Source of the DNA: Rosellinia necatrix
Taxonomy: Eukaryota > Ascomycota > Sordariomycetes > Xylariales > Xylariaceae
Assembly: GCA_021209875.1 (NCBI GenBank)
Contig: JAGYVD010000002.1
Location: forward strand, 4,526,001 to 4,590,000
DNA: 64,000 nucleotides
Reading direction: 5' to 3'
The notes beneath the pieces are model-generated. The model was not told the origin of the DNA and did not search any database. It was given only the letters and a program-made list of their open reading frames with translations. Below, one piece after another: positions 34,334 through 45,331 of the stretch. Positions within the stretch are counted from its first letter, which is position 1, and every line of letters begins with the position of its first letter. Both the position numbers and the translations under genes were made by a program.

Positions 34334-35566
34334 ATGAGGTTTTCCCTATTACCACTCGCGGCCGGGGCAGCGGCGGCGGCGGCGGCGACGCCCCTAGCCA
34401 CCATGGCCGACTCCTTCATCAAGCGTGGAGTGCCGTCGAGCATCAACTACAGCCAGATGACACTCTACCGCGGGTTCGAGTTGGCGTACAACCTCACGGG
34501 CGACGAGCGGTACTCGTCGTGGTACCGGGCGCAGATGGACGCGCTCGTGCAGAGCGACGGGACGATCAAGGACTGGGACTACAGCAAGTACTCGCTCGAC
34601 AACTACCGGATGGGCAACAACCTGCTGTATTGGTACGAGCGGACGGGCGAGGCCAAGTACAAGGGAGCGGCGGCGGTGATCCGCGAGCAGCTGAACCGGC
34701 ACCCGCGCACGGCCACGGGCGGGTTCTGGCACCGGGACCCCGTGTACCCGAACCAGATGTGGCTGGACGGGATCTTCATGGCGGACTCGTTCTACGCGCG
34801 CTGGACGAGCGCGTTCGACGCGGCCAACACGACGGCCTGGGACGACATCGCGCTGCAGTTCGACAACATCTGGGCGCGCACCCTGGACGCGCCGACGGGC
34901 CTGCTGCGGCACGGGTACGACGAGAGCAAGGTGGCGGTCTGGGCCGACCCCGTCACGGGCGCCGCGCCGCTCGTCTGGAACCGCGCCGTCGGCTGGTACT
35001 TCATGTCGCTACTCGAGGTCATCCCGCTGTGGCCCCGGACGCACGCCGCCCGGGCGCGGCTCATCGGCCACTTCACGAGCCTCGCCGCGGCGCTCAAGGC
35101 CGCGCAGGACCCGGACTCGGGCGGCTGGTGGCTCATCATGAGCGAGCAGTACGCCGGCGCGGACGGCAACTACATCGAGAGCAGCGGCGCCGCCATGTTC
35201 ACGTACGGCTTCCTGCGCGGCATCCGCCTCGGCCTGCTCGACCGGGGCGAGTATCTCGCGACCGCGCAGAAGGGCTACGACCTGCTCGTCGACAAGTTCA
35301 TCACGCAGAAGAGCGATGGCACCGTCGACTGGGAGGGCACCGTCGAGGTTGGCTCCTTGAGCAGCAATGGATCTTATGAAGTGAGTTCACCCTGTCTTTT
35401 TTTTCCTTTCTTTTTTTTTTTTTTCCTTTTCCTCGAGACGTAAAAATAATGAAGACTGACTGACACTTTGCTCCTGCAGTACTATATCTCTGTGCCTCTG
35501 GCCGTCAATGATTATAAGGGTGCCGGGCCTTTCATGTATGCTTCTTATGAAATCGAGACGTTGTAG
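34334..35566 (+). CDS. Secreted GH105 glycosyl hydrolase (unsaturated rhamnogalacturonyl hydrolase type)
   Basis: Two exons: 34334-35380 and 35480-35566 (99-nt intron with a long T tract), giving 377 aa. Residues 1-19 form a signal peptide (RFSLLPLAAGAAAAAAAT). The alpha/alpha-barrel motifs of GH105 are present: GTIKDWDYSKYSLDN, GGFWHRDPVYPNQMWLDGIF with the likely catalytic Asp145, then NRAVGWYFMSLLEVIP, GGWWLIMSEQY and ESSGAAMFTYGFLRGIRLG. The last exon supplies YYISVPLAVNDYKGAGPFMY. Family members hydrate and cleave the 4,5-unsaturated uronic residue left by pectin or rhamnogalacturonan lyases, so the enzyme probably acts outside the cell in plant cell-wall breakdown. Coding sequence is very GC-rich compared with its flanks. 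Confidence 0.92.
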
Positions 35567-36390
35567 TTCTTAGGGATAGCTCTTCTAGCTTTGAATGATG
35601 ATATCGTCCCCATTCTGACTCGGGCTGTCTGTCATTCGCCGACCCAGTATTAACTAGGGCTCGTCCCTATTGGGTGTTTCATCCTGTTTTAATATTTAAC
35701 CTTGCTCATATCACCGTGCCATATACATACCGCCGTTCTCACCCGTGAGGGAAAGGGATGGAAGGAGCTGTCAGCTCAGTTTATTCCTTGGTTTGGCGGG
35801 GGTGATGTTACAAGGTGTCGCTGTACGAATTCATGATCCTAGGCACGGTTGGTGGTTGGAATAAGAAATATCGATGTAATGGTCTAATTTAGGTATGACA
35901 ACTTTAACAGTAAACCGGAGGCTTACCTGAGACACCTTACCGACCTACTTATGTAGAGTGCGTTGCACCATGTCCCACCAGGCCTCTAGTTTGGGAGTGG
36001 CCTCATCCAGTAATATGGCATGATGCCGTTTATTGGCCAGCTGAAATACTTGGCTTACCTTGGCCTTTTTATTTTGGTTCGGTTCGGTTCGGTTCAAAAA
36101 CCCAAACGACCACAAGTTTCGACTGATAGTCAAAGATGAACCAAGAAGGTATGATATTGATAACTATTGTGTAAAGCCAGAAAACATATGAGTAGAATTT
36201 CAAAGTGCCGATACACTTCCCCATCCCTAACAGACCCCTAAGAACTAATAACAAAACAATCCCACAATACGCCTATTACAAGCTCGAAAGTATTTTTTTT
36301 TAGACACATGAACCACCGACCACCCATTTTTCCGCGACCCAACAATGAAAAAGAAGGTAAAAAAAAAAAATACAGGGCGCGACTCTCGTC
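35567..36390. other. Shared 3' flank of GH105 and the PQ-loop gene
   Basis: No gene seen. Contains a pentamer repeat (GGTTC)4 at 36076-36095 and an A-rich stretch just after the PQ-loop stop. Confidence 0.65.
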
Positions 36391-37663
36391 CTACGGAAAG
36401 TCGGACGCGCCGCGATCTAGCAGGGGACGCTGATCCCACATATCGCTCTCGTCGTCGTCATCTATGACCCCGTCCCCGGCGCCGTCTGCGTCCTGGCCGT
36501 AGAGGAAGAACTGGGCGAAGATGCCAAGGTCGAGGAGCAGCGTGCCGAGGCTGCCGGCGAGCCACGATGCGTTGACGAGCAGGTAGCGGGCGTAGATGCG
36601 GCTCGCCTCGCCAGGCTGGCACCCTGTCCCCGTCCTCGCCCCGCGGTGTTGGTGGCCGCGGCAGACCGGGTCGTACGCGAAGATGGACAGGACGTACGTC
36701 AGGTTCCCGAGGCAGGCGAAGAGGAAGAACAGCACGCTGATGCCCTCGGTGGACCGGCGGCGGAAGTTCAGCAGCAACTGCGGCAGCCGGGAGCCCAGGT
36801 ACAGCGCGGCGCACAGCCAGCCGAAGACCTGGCCCCAGAGGTCGAGCGCCAGGAGGCCGTCATCGTCGTCGCCGCCGCCGGTGGGGGCGGTGGTGGTGGG
36901 CTTATGATGGGCGGCCGTCGAGCGGCCCCGGCTCAGGAGCCAGCCGAGCACGCCGGCGGCGCAGACCATCAGGACCGCCACGGCGTTCCAGAGGAAGGAT
37001 TGCAGCTTCGTGGGCGCGGGCGGCGGCGGGCTGGTGGCGGGCTGGTCGTGCATCATGGGGACGGCGGGCGAGAGGTGCGACCAGTTGCTGCCCCTCCTCT
37101 CCCGTCGGTCGAGGTAGCCGGCCAGCAGGGAAGTCTCTTCGGTGGGCGGCGCGCCCGGCGCCGCGTGGCCATTGGCGGGTTTCGGGGTCGGCGACGCCAC
37201 GGCGGCGGCGTCGTCCCTCCACGTCAGCCCCTTGTAGTAGAAGCACTGGGCCAGCAGGACGACGTCGGCGATGGTGTAGTACATGGCGAGGATCAGCATG
37301 GTCGGCAGGACGCCCTGCAGGACGGCGCCGAGGATGTTGAAGACGTCTCCCAGCAACCAGGCGATGATGAACTGGACCGAGAGGCCGTCGGCCGAGCCCC
37401 GTCGGAAGTTCTCTATGATCTGGGGGGAGAAGACCACCACCCACGCGGCGATGGAAATCGAACTGGATGAAGGAGAGGTCCAGGTCAGTTGGAGAAGCCC
37501 GTTACGAAGCGTATAGGAGAGACAGGCGGACGGACGGAAGGACGGAAGGATAGATGGACGGGAAGAACAGAGAGAAAGGCGTTTTTATCATGATAAAATC
37601 TTACCCGCAAATGCCTGATATGGCCTCGACATCAAGATTTAGAGGCCCCATAGGTGGCGCCAT
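36391..37663 (-). CDS. PQ-loop vacuolar basic amino-acid transporter (Ypq/Rtc2 family)
   Basis: Two exons on the minus strand: 37605-37663 and 36391-37462 (142-nt intron), giving 376 aa. The join gives MAPPMGPLNLDVEAISGICG then SISIAAWVVVFSPQIIENF. Two PQ-loop motifs are present, FSPQIIENFRRGSADGLS (Pro33-Gln34) and SRLPQLLLNFRRRSTEGIS (Pro247-Gln248), with about seven membrane helices in all. A long polar loop between the halves carries EETSLL (128-133), a typical acidic dileucine for sorting to the vacuole. Yeast Ypq1-3 export cationic amino acids from the vacuole; substrate here is inferred. Coding GC is high. It converges with GH105. Confidence 0.9.
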
Positions 37664-39069
37664 CTTGATATTGGGGGAATAATATGATTATGAGAATGAT
37701 AATAACCCAGGAAAAGAAGAAGCCCAAGAGGCGACGTAAGGACGTTGTCCGGCATTATTAATGGCAAATAGCGAGGGAGAAAAACAGAAGGAAAAAAAAA
37801 AAACAAGCTCGCGGCCACGGTGGGAGCTTTGACCTGTTCACACACAGAGAGATTGATTGTCTGCAAGGAATATCACGGATCTAGATCTGCTTATCGGATA
37901 CGACCGCCGTTGGGACCGCCGTTGGGACCGCCGTTAGGACCGTTATAGAAACAACCGTTATAGACCACCCGTCAGAAGAGAATGATGTACATGAGACAAA
38001 TGGGATATACTTTGACATGAGGTAATCAATCCGGGGGGTATGAATCGCAATGAAAGAATGCGGGTGACGTAAAGACGTAAAGGCTAGGAACGGGGACTTA
38101 TTCGTCGCCCCCTGAACTTTGGCGATGCCAAGGTGTGTAGTTTAGGCAGGGTCAGCATCAATAAAAACTATAAAAAATAAAAAATAAAAAGATGAAAAAA
38201 GAATGAAAAAGGATGAAGAAAGATTAAAAAAAAAAAAAAAAACCCCCCAAAAAAAACAACAAAACAAGAATAGTGAACAATGAGAATAATAGCAGCAACA
38301 ACAATAACAGCAACAGCAACAGAACAGCAAACAGAGATAATAACAGCCTGATACCGTTTGATAACACTACCAGGGGGGGGGGGGAAGGAATATCGAGGTT
38401 GGGGTCAGGGTTAGGAAGCAAAACTAATAAGATCTTGGTTTAAATAGGTCATGTATGTATGTACATATGCATGTACATATATATGTATGAAAAGGAACAC
38501 ATGTTACCTACCTACCTACCTAACCTACCTACCTAGTTCTCTACTAAGTTAGAGGGATCGACTAACAGAGGAGGGAAATCCTTTCGTGTCCCTCTCGATT
38601 TGTCTCTCTGTCTGTCTATCGCTCGTTTCCTCGAGTCGCCGCACGCTAAAAAATGGCCATTTGCCCCATTGCGATTCAACTGGTAACCCCGGTCGACACG
38701 TTTGGGTCCATGTCTGTATGTATGTCCTGTACTCACAGTAGCGCATCCAAGTTTACCACATGGAGCACCTGAAACGACGGGAGCACGCCCACTGTATCGC
38801 GCCCCTATGACGCATTACTAGGCTCCACGTTGCGTGCTTCCGCGCTCGACTGCGGGGGAGGAACCCACAGGCCTCCCACCCCCCTCTTCCCTCCTCCCTC
38901 CTTCCTCCCCTCGTTCTCCAACTCGAGGTGAACCCCCCCGTTTGGGACAAAGGGTATCCACGGGATGAGCTCGTACACCAACACACATGCACGCCATAGT
39001 TACATACCTAACCTACTTAGTTGCACTAGATAGATTCTACCTAGGCTAACCTGTGCGCTATCTTTGTCT

Positions 39070-39115
39070 AGTAGGTAAGGTAGGTAAGGTAGGTAAGGTA
39101 GGTAGAGGTAGGTAA
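39070..39115. repeat. Short tandem repeat (GTAGGTAAG)n
   Basis: Four to five copies of a 9-bp unit that is itself a version of the AGGTAGGTA word found throughout the intergenic DNA of this window. Confidence 0.9.
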
Positions 39116-39967
39116 TTGCCTCGGCCCTTGGGCATCGACAACAGAATATGCCTCATTACCATACGTACGCATTTGCTCTGGACGATTGATTGTTGGCAGA
39201 ATGAGGATGGTGTTGTCAGTGCCATGTGTCCAAACCCGCTGTTGAGGCCCAGGCAAAGACGCGGAGGAGAGTGGGCGAGTGAGCGAACAACAAAGAGGAC
39301 AGAGGAAATATTACTCAATTGATTCAGTAGGCGGACGAGTAAGGTATGTGTTAGCGAATTTCCCGGTTTTTTTACTCTTTAATAAAGGCGCAACACTACT
39401 ACTATGATACCATGATACCATGATACCATGATTCATATCGGCCCCGCCATCTCTAGCAATGGTTCTCCCCCACGGAGCGCTATAGTACATTAGGTATGTA
39501 GCAGCTATATATATAAAAAGCAGAGCAGATAATTTATTTATTTAATATCAGATCAGAACTGGTGTAACCCCGGGTTAAATACGCTTTATATACACTAAAA
39601 ATCTACCTACCTAGGTAAGTTAGGTAGTTTGGTTAAGTATGTACTAGAGAGAGGGAGAGAGAGAGAGAAAGAGAAAGACAAATAGATGTGTAGATAGCTT
39701 CCTGTCGCCGATTGGTAATCCATTTCCAAGTACATAGAACAACTACCGAATAGAATCGCCCGTATCGTGAAAACCCCCCCCACCTAACCCACCTTGTGAT
39801 GGATAGTTATTATCGGACATAAGACGACCCCAGAACGAAACATATCCGACGGCAACGATTATGTATCTCGCACTATATTTTTTAGTCGCATCCTGACCCA
39901 GACCTGACCTGTATCTGGTCCACGCTTACAGGATAGGATACTGCACGATCAATTCTTGAATAACATA

Positions 39968-39971
<4 letters not shown>

Positions 39972-39999
<28 letters not shown>
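39972..39999. repeat. (AT)n microsatellite
   Basis: About 14 AT units, roughly 100 bp upstream of the NPY1 start codon, in the likely core promoter or leader. Confidence 0.95.
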
Positions 40000-40003
<4 letters not shown>

Positions 40004-40097
40004 TGGTTATACACGGACAATTGTGGGATTGGCATAAAAGCCCCACTAGTTCGGAGGAATACCGATCTTCACCGGCACATCCAAGACCACCGCGGTA

Positions 40098-41413
40098 ATG
40101 GGCGCGGTAATCCCGGAACTGCCGATCCTCGCCGCCGACGACTCCATGTTGTCACGCAAGTTCGGCCGCGAGGTCACCAACTACTTCTCCGGCAGCCCGC
40201 TGAACCGGGTATCGTTTCTGCGCACCGACCACGCCTTTCTGCGCGCTGCCTTCGCTCACCCGTCGACGTCCTTCCTGCTCCTGGACAACTACTCACCCCT
40301 CGCCAAGGACACCGCCAACCTCGCCTACGTTGGCAAGGAGGATGTCGTGTCCTTGACCGGCCCGGATCCCTTCGGGAACACGGAGGAGGAGCAGATCAAG
40401 AGCTTCAACTCCACCATTACCCAGCCCATCATCCTATTTCTCGGCCTCGACGAGAAGAAAGCGGGGTTCCAGTACCGCGAGTATAAGGGGAACCCGTACT
40501 TTGCCGTAGACGTGACGCCCAAGGGGTCCATCGAGGAGAAGGCAAAGAGCGTGATCGAGGCCGCCAAGGCGAAGCAAGGAGTGTCGTTTACGCCGGGAGC
40601 TAGACTCCTTTCCTTGAATGCCCCCGAAGGTAAGTGCACCATCCGCCAGCCCCGCCCCTCCCCTTCCCCCTCCAACGTGCATCTATCACGCCGGTTGAGT
40701 CTGACGGCTACGGACCGCCAGCCGCAATCTACGCCCAGGCACGCGCATTGCTGGACTGGAACGCGCGGAACCCGTTCTGCGCCGGCTGCAGCGAGCGGAC
40801 CATGTCCATCAACGCCGGCACGAAGCGGGTGTGCCCGCCCACGGACCTGGCCGGGGTCCCCGCGGGCGGCGAGCCCAGGCAGCGCGCCGACTGCCCCACG
40901 CGGCACGGCATCAGCAACCTGAGCTTCCCGCGGACGGACCCCACGGTGATCATGGCCATCGTGTCGCACGACGGCACGAAGCTGCTGCTCGGCCGCAACA
41001 AGCGGTACCCGCCTGGCTGGTACAGCACGCTCGCCGGGTTCCTGGAGCCCGGCGAGTCCATCGAGGAGGCGGTGCGGCGCGAGACGTGGGAGGAGAGCGG
41101 CGTCCACGTCGGCCGCGTCGTCATCCACAGCTCCCAGCCCTGGCCGTACCCGGCGAACCTGATGATCGGCGCCATCGGCCAGGCCACGCCCGACGGTGAG
41201 GTCATCAACCTCGGGAACGACCCCGAGCTCGAGGACGCGAGGTGGTACACCTTCGACGAGGTCAGGGAGGCCATGGGCGACCGCTCCTCTACCTTCAAGG
41301 ACCCTGCCGGCGAAGGCGAACGCAAGCTGAGCATACCACCCCGGACCGCTATTGCGAACCAGTTGATGGCAGCCGTCCTGGACGGATACCTGGGCGCCGC
41401 GCCAAAGATCTGA
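40098..41413 (+). CDS. NPY1: NADH diphosphatase (Nudix hydrolase, Npy1/NudC type)
   Basis: Two exons: 40098-40629 and 40722-41413 (92-nt intron), giving 407 aa; the acceptor CCAG at 40718-40721 was chosen because it alone keeps the frame and gives NAPEAAIYAQARALLDWNAR. A zinc ribbon follows (Cys197, Cys200, Cys215, Cys235). The Nudix box is intact from Gly283 to Val305: GFLEPGESIEEAVRRETWEE then SGV. SSQPWPYPANLMIG downstream is the NADH-diphosphatase signature. The enzyme splits NADH to NMNH and AMP. Yeast Npy1 is peroxisomal through a C-terminal signal; here the protein ends APKI, not a standard SKL-type signal, so location is uncertain. Exon 2 is GC-rich. Confidence 0.93.
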
Positions 41414-42744
41414 TTGGCTGGTCCATGGGCGAGCGGCGGTTCCGTGTTCGGAAGGAGGTGGGTGCTGGGCTACAGAGAGGAATAATGATTCGAACTGCGA
41501 CGGATACGCCGTGTAAATCGATTCACGCAGGAGCTTGGTCTGGCATTCTGGGGGGCATAGACGGAGCATCGATGTTTAGACATGAATAGACTTAACGACA
41601 TATAACAGCCAAAGTGGTAAGATTGATGCATTTAGACAGAGGTCCCTGTGCTCCCCCCCGGCGATCACTGCAAAGCATAATAGGCCATATCAGAGGCTGT
41701 AGCGATTTAAATAGCGAATGTTGTAGATGGGATGGAGACCTAGTAATTGACATGGGCGTCCACAGTAGGTAACAACACGACACTGTGGGTCGTACCTCCC
41801 CTTACAAGGCTCGAAGACTGTAAATAAAATCTTAAGATTTTGTAGCTCGGCAAAGAACCTTGAAACAAGGAAGGTAAGTATAGGTAAAGCCTGAGGTTAG
41901 TTACTTCTGCCCTCACCTCAAAGAAAAGGGAAGAGGCGCACAAGCCACAATATCCTCTAGCCACATGCAATGGCACCTCGCAGCCACTGATAGCAGCCAC
42001 TGAAAATTCTTGTGCCCCACCACGATAGCGGGCTCCGCACAAGCTGGGTATAAATTCTCGCCTGGCCTGCCAGCTTTCAGTTCCCTTTCTCTCCTTTCCT
42101 TCCTCATCATCAGTATGGGATAAATCTATCATCGTCAAATGTTATATTTATTTCTTACAAAGAAGGCTCCGCTACGGCGGCTTGCTGAGGGTTATTCTTA
42201 CTTCTTTCAATGAGTTTCCTTCCGTTCCCGGCCTCCTCCATAAAATACCAGTCAGGCTTCCTTCCTAACCAGCCGCCGACGCCAGCTCTCTAGGTTCGGG
42301 ACTGTGGGTTGCTTCGCACATAAAAAAAAATCTTAAAATTGGTCAATCCATGGTGAGATATGCATCAAATCCACTGTAGAATTCTCTGCCAGTAGAGTCG
42401 TTCCGCGATAGAAACGGTTCTGGATGCACAGTTCGTCGTGACGCAGGTCGACTAGGTTTATATGAGACAACCACATAATGCGATGGTTGATGGTTCTCTC
42501 TAGATATTTGAGGAATTAGCGGCCTAACCTCTAAAATTATCCACCAGCGACCATAGCGTAGTTCACGTCAATGAAGCTCTTCTACAGTATTGTTTATGTT
42601 TTAAAATCACCTGACAATCAGAAGTGTGATTTGTTTCAAGAGGTTCGTATTTGGCTATCTAGTACCGCTTTGGTGCTGGTGTTCACACCTCGATTAGTAG
42701 TAGCGATACCAGGACTACATCCTCTCGTGACCCGAAAAAGCCAT
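41414..42744. other. Shared 3' flank of NPY1 and RPL1
   Basis: About 1.3 kb with no supported gene or array. Small open frames on the minus strand (41592-42138) look random. Confidence 0.6.
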
Positions 42745-43650
42745 TTAGTAGAGGCGTTTGGGCGGTGACATGGTCGCCTTGATAGTAAGGCTACCAACGT
42801 TCTGCCAGCCCTTCTTGAGCAGGGAGACAAGGTAATTGATGGCCAACATGATGTTAGCAACCAACTCCTCCTGGGTCATACCAACATTGCCGACAGCCAC
42901 ACCCATGCAGAGAACCTTCTTCAGCTGGAACTTGATAGTAGACTTGACTTCGTTGATCTTGCCGGTGAGGTCGTCGGCGTGGGAAACAGGGGTGGGGAAC
43001 TTGCCGGCTGTGGACATTTTGGTAATTAGCTTTGCACCTAGGGAAGATGGAAGTCACCAATTCTTACCCTTGGACAGACCAGGACCCAAGAGACGAGGAA
43101 TCTGCTTGATCAAACTCTCAGAAGCGACGAAAGCGTCGTACTTGCGGGCGAGCTTCTTAATCAGCTTCTTGTTCTTGTTGAGTTTCTTCAAGTCATCAGT
43201 CGACATGGCATCGACACCACCGTGCTTGGCACGGTCGATATCGTGCTGGTCACCGAGAATGCTATTATCGTCGTCGTTATTAGTAATTGGCCTTGCGCAT
43301 GTGGCTTCCGCGGGGTCAAACACACCAGATGCTCATGTTGGGGCGGGGGATCGAGGGCAGCTTGATGGTGCCGCTGAAACGCTTGTCACGCTCTGCCTAA
43401 CGTTAGCACTGTGGTCGGGCGTTTCGGACAGGTGCCAAGTCAAAGTATCGGGCCAACGCACGAGGGTCATAGTTCTTGAGGCCGATCTGAAGCTCGACGG
43501 TCTCGAGGAAGTTACGCTTCTTGGTGTTGAGGGAGTAGTCGAGGAGCTCCTCGATTTGGGAACGCACTCCGGCTGTCGCAAGGTTAGCATCGTCTCTCAA
43601 TGCGCCGTGAGCGAATGGCGCAATGACGAACCGACTGTGATTTTAGACAT
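42745..43650 (-). CDS. RPL1: Large-subunit ribosomal protein uL1 (yeast Rpl1, animal RPL10A)
   Basis: Five exons on the minus strand: 43632-43650, 43462-43572, 43326-43392, 43068-43261 and 42745-43007, giving 217 aa, the exact yeast length. Introns are 59, 69, 64 and 60 nt. The spliced protein reads [79 protein letters not shown], and ends [11 protein letters not shown]. uL1 forms the L1 stalk at the ribosomal exit site. The first exon is only 19 nt, with a GTTCGT donor. Many short introns early in the gene are typical of fungal ribosomal protein genes. Confidence 0.97.
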
Positions 43651-45331
43651 GGTGACAGTCTTCCAGTAGATATATTCTAATGGTGAGGATTATTACGTTC
43701 GTTGATGGTGAAAGAGAGGAGGGGAAGGAGGAAAGAAGTTACCAAACGAGTCCCCCCATATAATTATTTTTTGTGGCCTGCGGCTTGTTCGCTAACTAAG
43801 TTCTTACCTAACCTTAACCAAGTAGGTGCCTAGGTAGGTACTAAACTAGGTGCCTAGGTGCCGTAGGTTTCGGGGGGGAGGGGTCACTGAGCCACAAACC
43901 CTAGGTACCTAGCTAGGTACTTACCTACCTATCAATTTATCATCATGGGCTCAAGCCACGGCCCTGACACTAGGCTCCACCTGCCTCGCACCCCTCTCCG
44001 CCACAACGTTCGAGGGCACGGACGATATTCATCCTCTCTCATGATCTTTACAACACCGCTTCCGATGTATGGATCTCCTTGGCCAGCCATGCCACCCGTC
44101 CAAACATAGATCCTTATGATATCTCAAACCATACACTAGCGAGTTTCCTTCACATCACTACGAATCTATCTAACCGCCAGACACTTAGCTATTCTACTCA
44201 CCTGGGCATTCATTCATCCATCACTCAAATTACAGAACCCCCAATTCCCCTTCTGTGTTCAGAGGAAGACGGTATGCGCTCTCAGTCACTGTCACCCGGC
44301 GAGTCGCCCGGCGAGTCACCCGGGGAGCTGCGACGTGCGGGGATGTGATCACTGCATGTCCCCTGGCACAGCCACAGCGAGATCGCCGGCCCTGCCGCTG
44401 TCGTTTCATACAATCCGATCGTGTTCACGACGACAGGTCTGATGGCGTCTTGCGCCCACTTGGTGAAACATCTTCGTTCCCACTGAAACCCGAACATGGC
44501 AGAAACAGGCGGCGCGTCACAAAACGACTGATTATATGGTGCCAAGGTGTTCGATGAATAATCTATCCTCAGCACTGTGGACAACTTCTCTTATGCCCAC
44601 ATACTCCGTCTATTACTTGGGGGTGCCCGTAAATCCAACGTTGAACCACTCGTGCAAGACAACTGAAAGCTCATGATATGATGTCCCACGGCCTACCAGG
44701 AAACTAGCTATCTTATGCCTTACCTTGGTCGAATTGGGGGGTTTTGCAGTCATTTTGCTTCGAAGACGGCGGTTGATGGCTGTTCGGCGTCATGATGTCA
44801 ACAAATCGTGAGATATAGTACTGTAGACAGCTTCCTCGATAACGTACGCCGATCATAAGGCCAGGATACCGCGGTGTTTTGAAAAGCGGCATGTAGCCGG
44901 AGAACGATTCCTCGGATGTATCCAGATCTCGATCCAAACCAGTCCCAGCCACTGCATGCTCAGACGCGCACACTTTGCGGTCGCGAAACAGCCTCCAAGA
45001 CTCGTCACATTGCGGTGGGTATTACTTCCACAAGCAGAACAGCCCAACATACCTAGGTATACCCGGCTCGTCCAATGTTGGAATTGCCACACCAGTGACA
45101 AAACCGAGCGCTGCGGCTTGATTTGTTGGGGAGAGGACAGCTATACCGTTGAACCTGTGTTGACAGCCGAGTAGTTTTGTGCGAAACAATCTTAGATAAC
45201 CAGCTCTTTTTTCTATCTACATCCCATGATTCGATAATTCCAAGTGATATGGGTAGTAATCTCCTGCTTAATGACCGCAGAACACCACTTATGCCCGAGG
45301 GTTATTAAGCTTGGTCAAATCACGACAGAGA
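43651..45331. other. Divergent region between RPL1 and the rhodopsin-domain gene
   Basis: About 1.7 kb. The RPL1 promoter lies at 43651-43950 with several TAGGTAGGTA words and a G-run (43872-43880). Open frames around 44079-44584 contain a short (GAGTCGCCCGGC)n-like repeat near 44300-44325 and are not called as genes. Confidence 0.6.

Larger units (their letters stand above)
37664..40097. other. Divergent region between the PQ-loop gene and NPY1
   Basis: About 2.4 kb without a supported gene. It is rich in homopolymers and purine/pyrimidine tracts (38160-38400), has ACCTACCT words at 38505-38535 and 39000-39115, a TGATACCA repeat near 39403-39430, and an AT run before NPY1. Confidence 0.65.

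Noticed and set aside
34057..35379. A 440-codon open frame over the GH105 gene in another frame
   Set aside because: High-GC shadow frame: rich in Arg/Gly/Ala with no domain, while the 34334 frame gives a complete GH105 protein with signal peptide.
36646..37470. A 274-codon plus-strand open frame over the PQ-loop gene
   Set aside because: Low-complexity Gly/Arg/Gln-rich shadow of a GC-rich gene on the other strand.
40325..41569. A 414-codon minus-strand open frame over NPY1
   Set aside because: It crosses the NPY1 intron and both exons antisense and has Arg/Val/Ala-rich shadow composition; NPY1 explains the DNA.
42836..43669. A 277-codon plus-strand open frame across RPL1
   Set aside because: Antisense shadow of the ribosomal protein gene, whose five-exon model is exact to the last residue.
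24600..43700. Secondary-metabolite or nutrient gene cluster
   Set aside because: Enzymes here (photolyase, MET22, GH105, NPY1) belong to unrelated pathways, with no synthase, P450 or major-facilitator exporter nearby.
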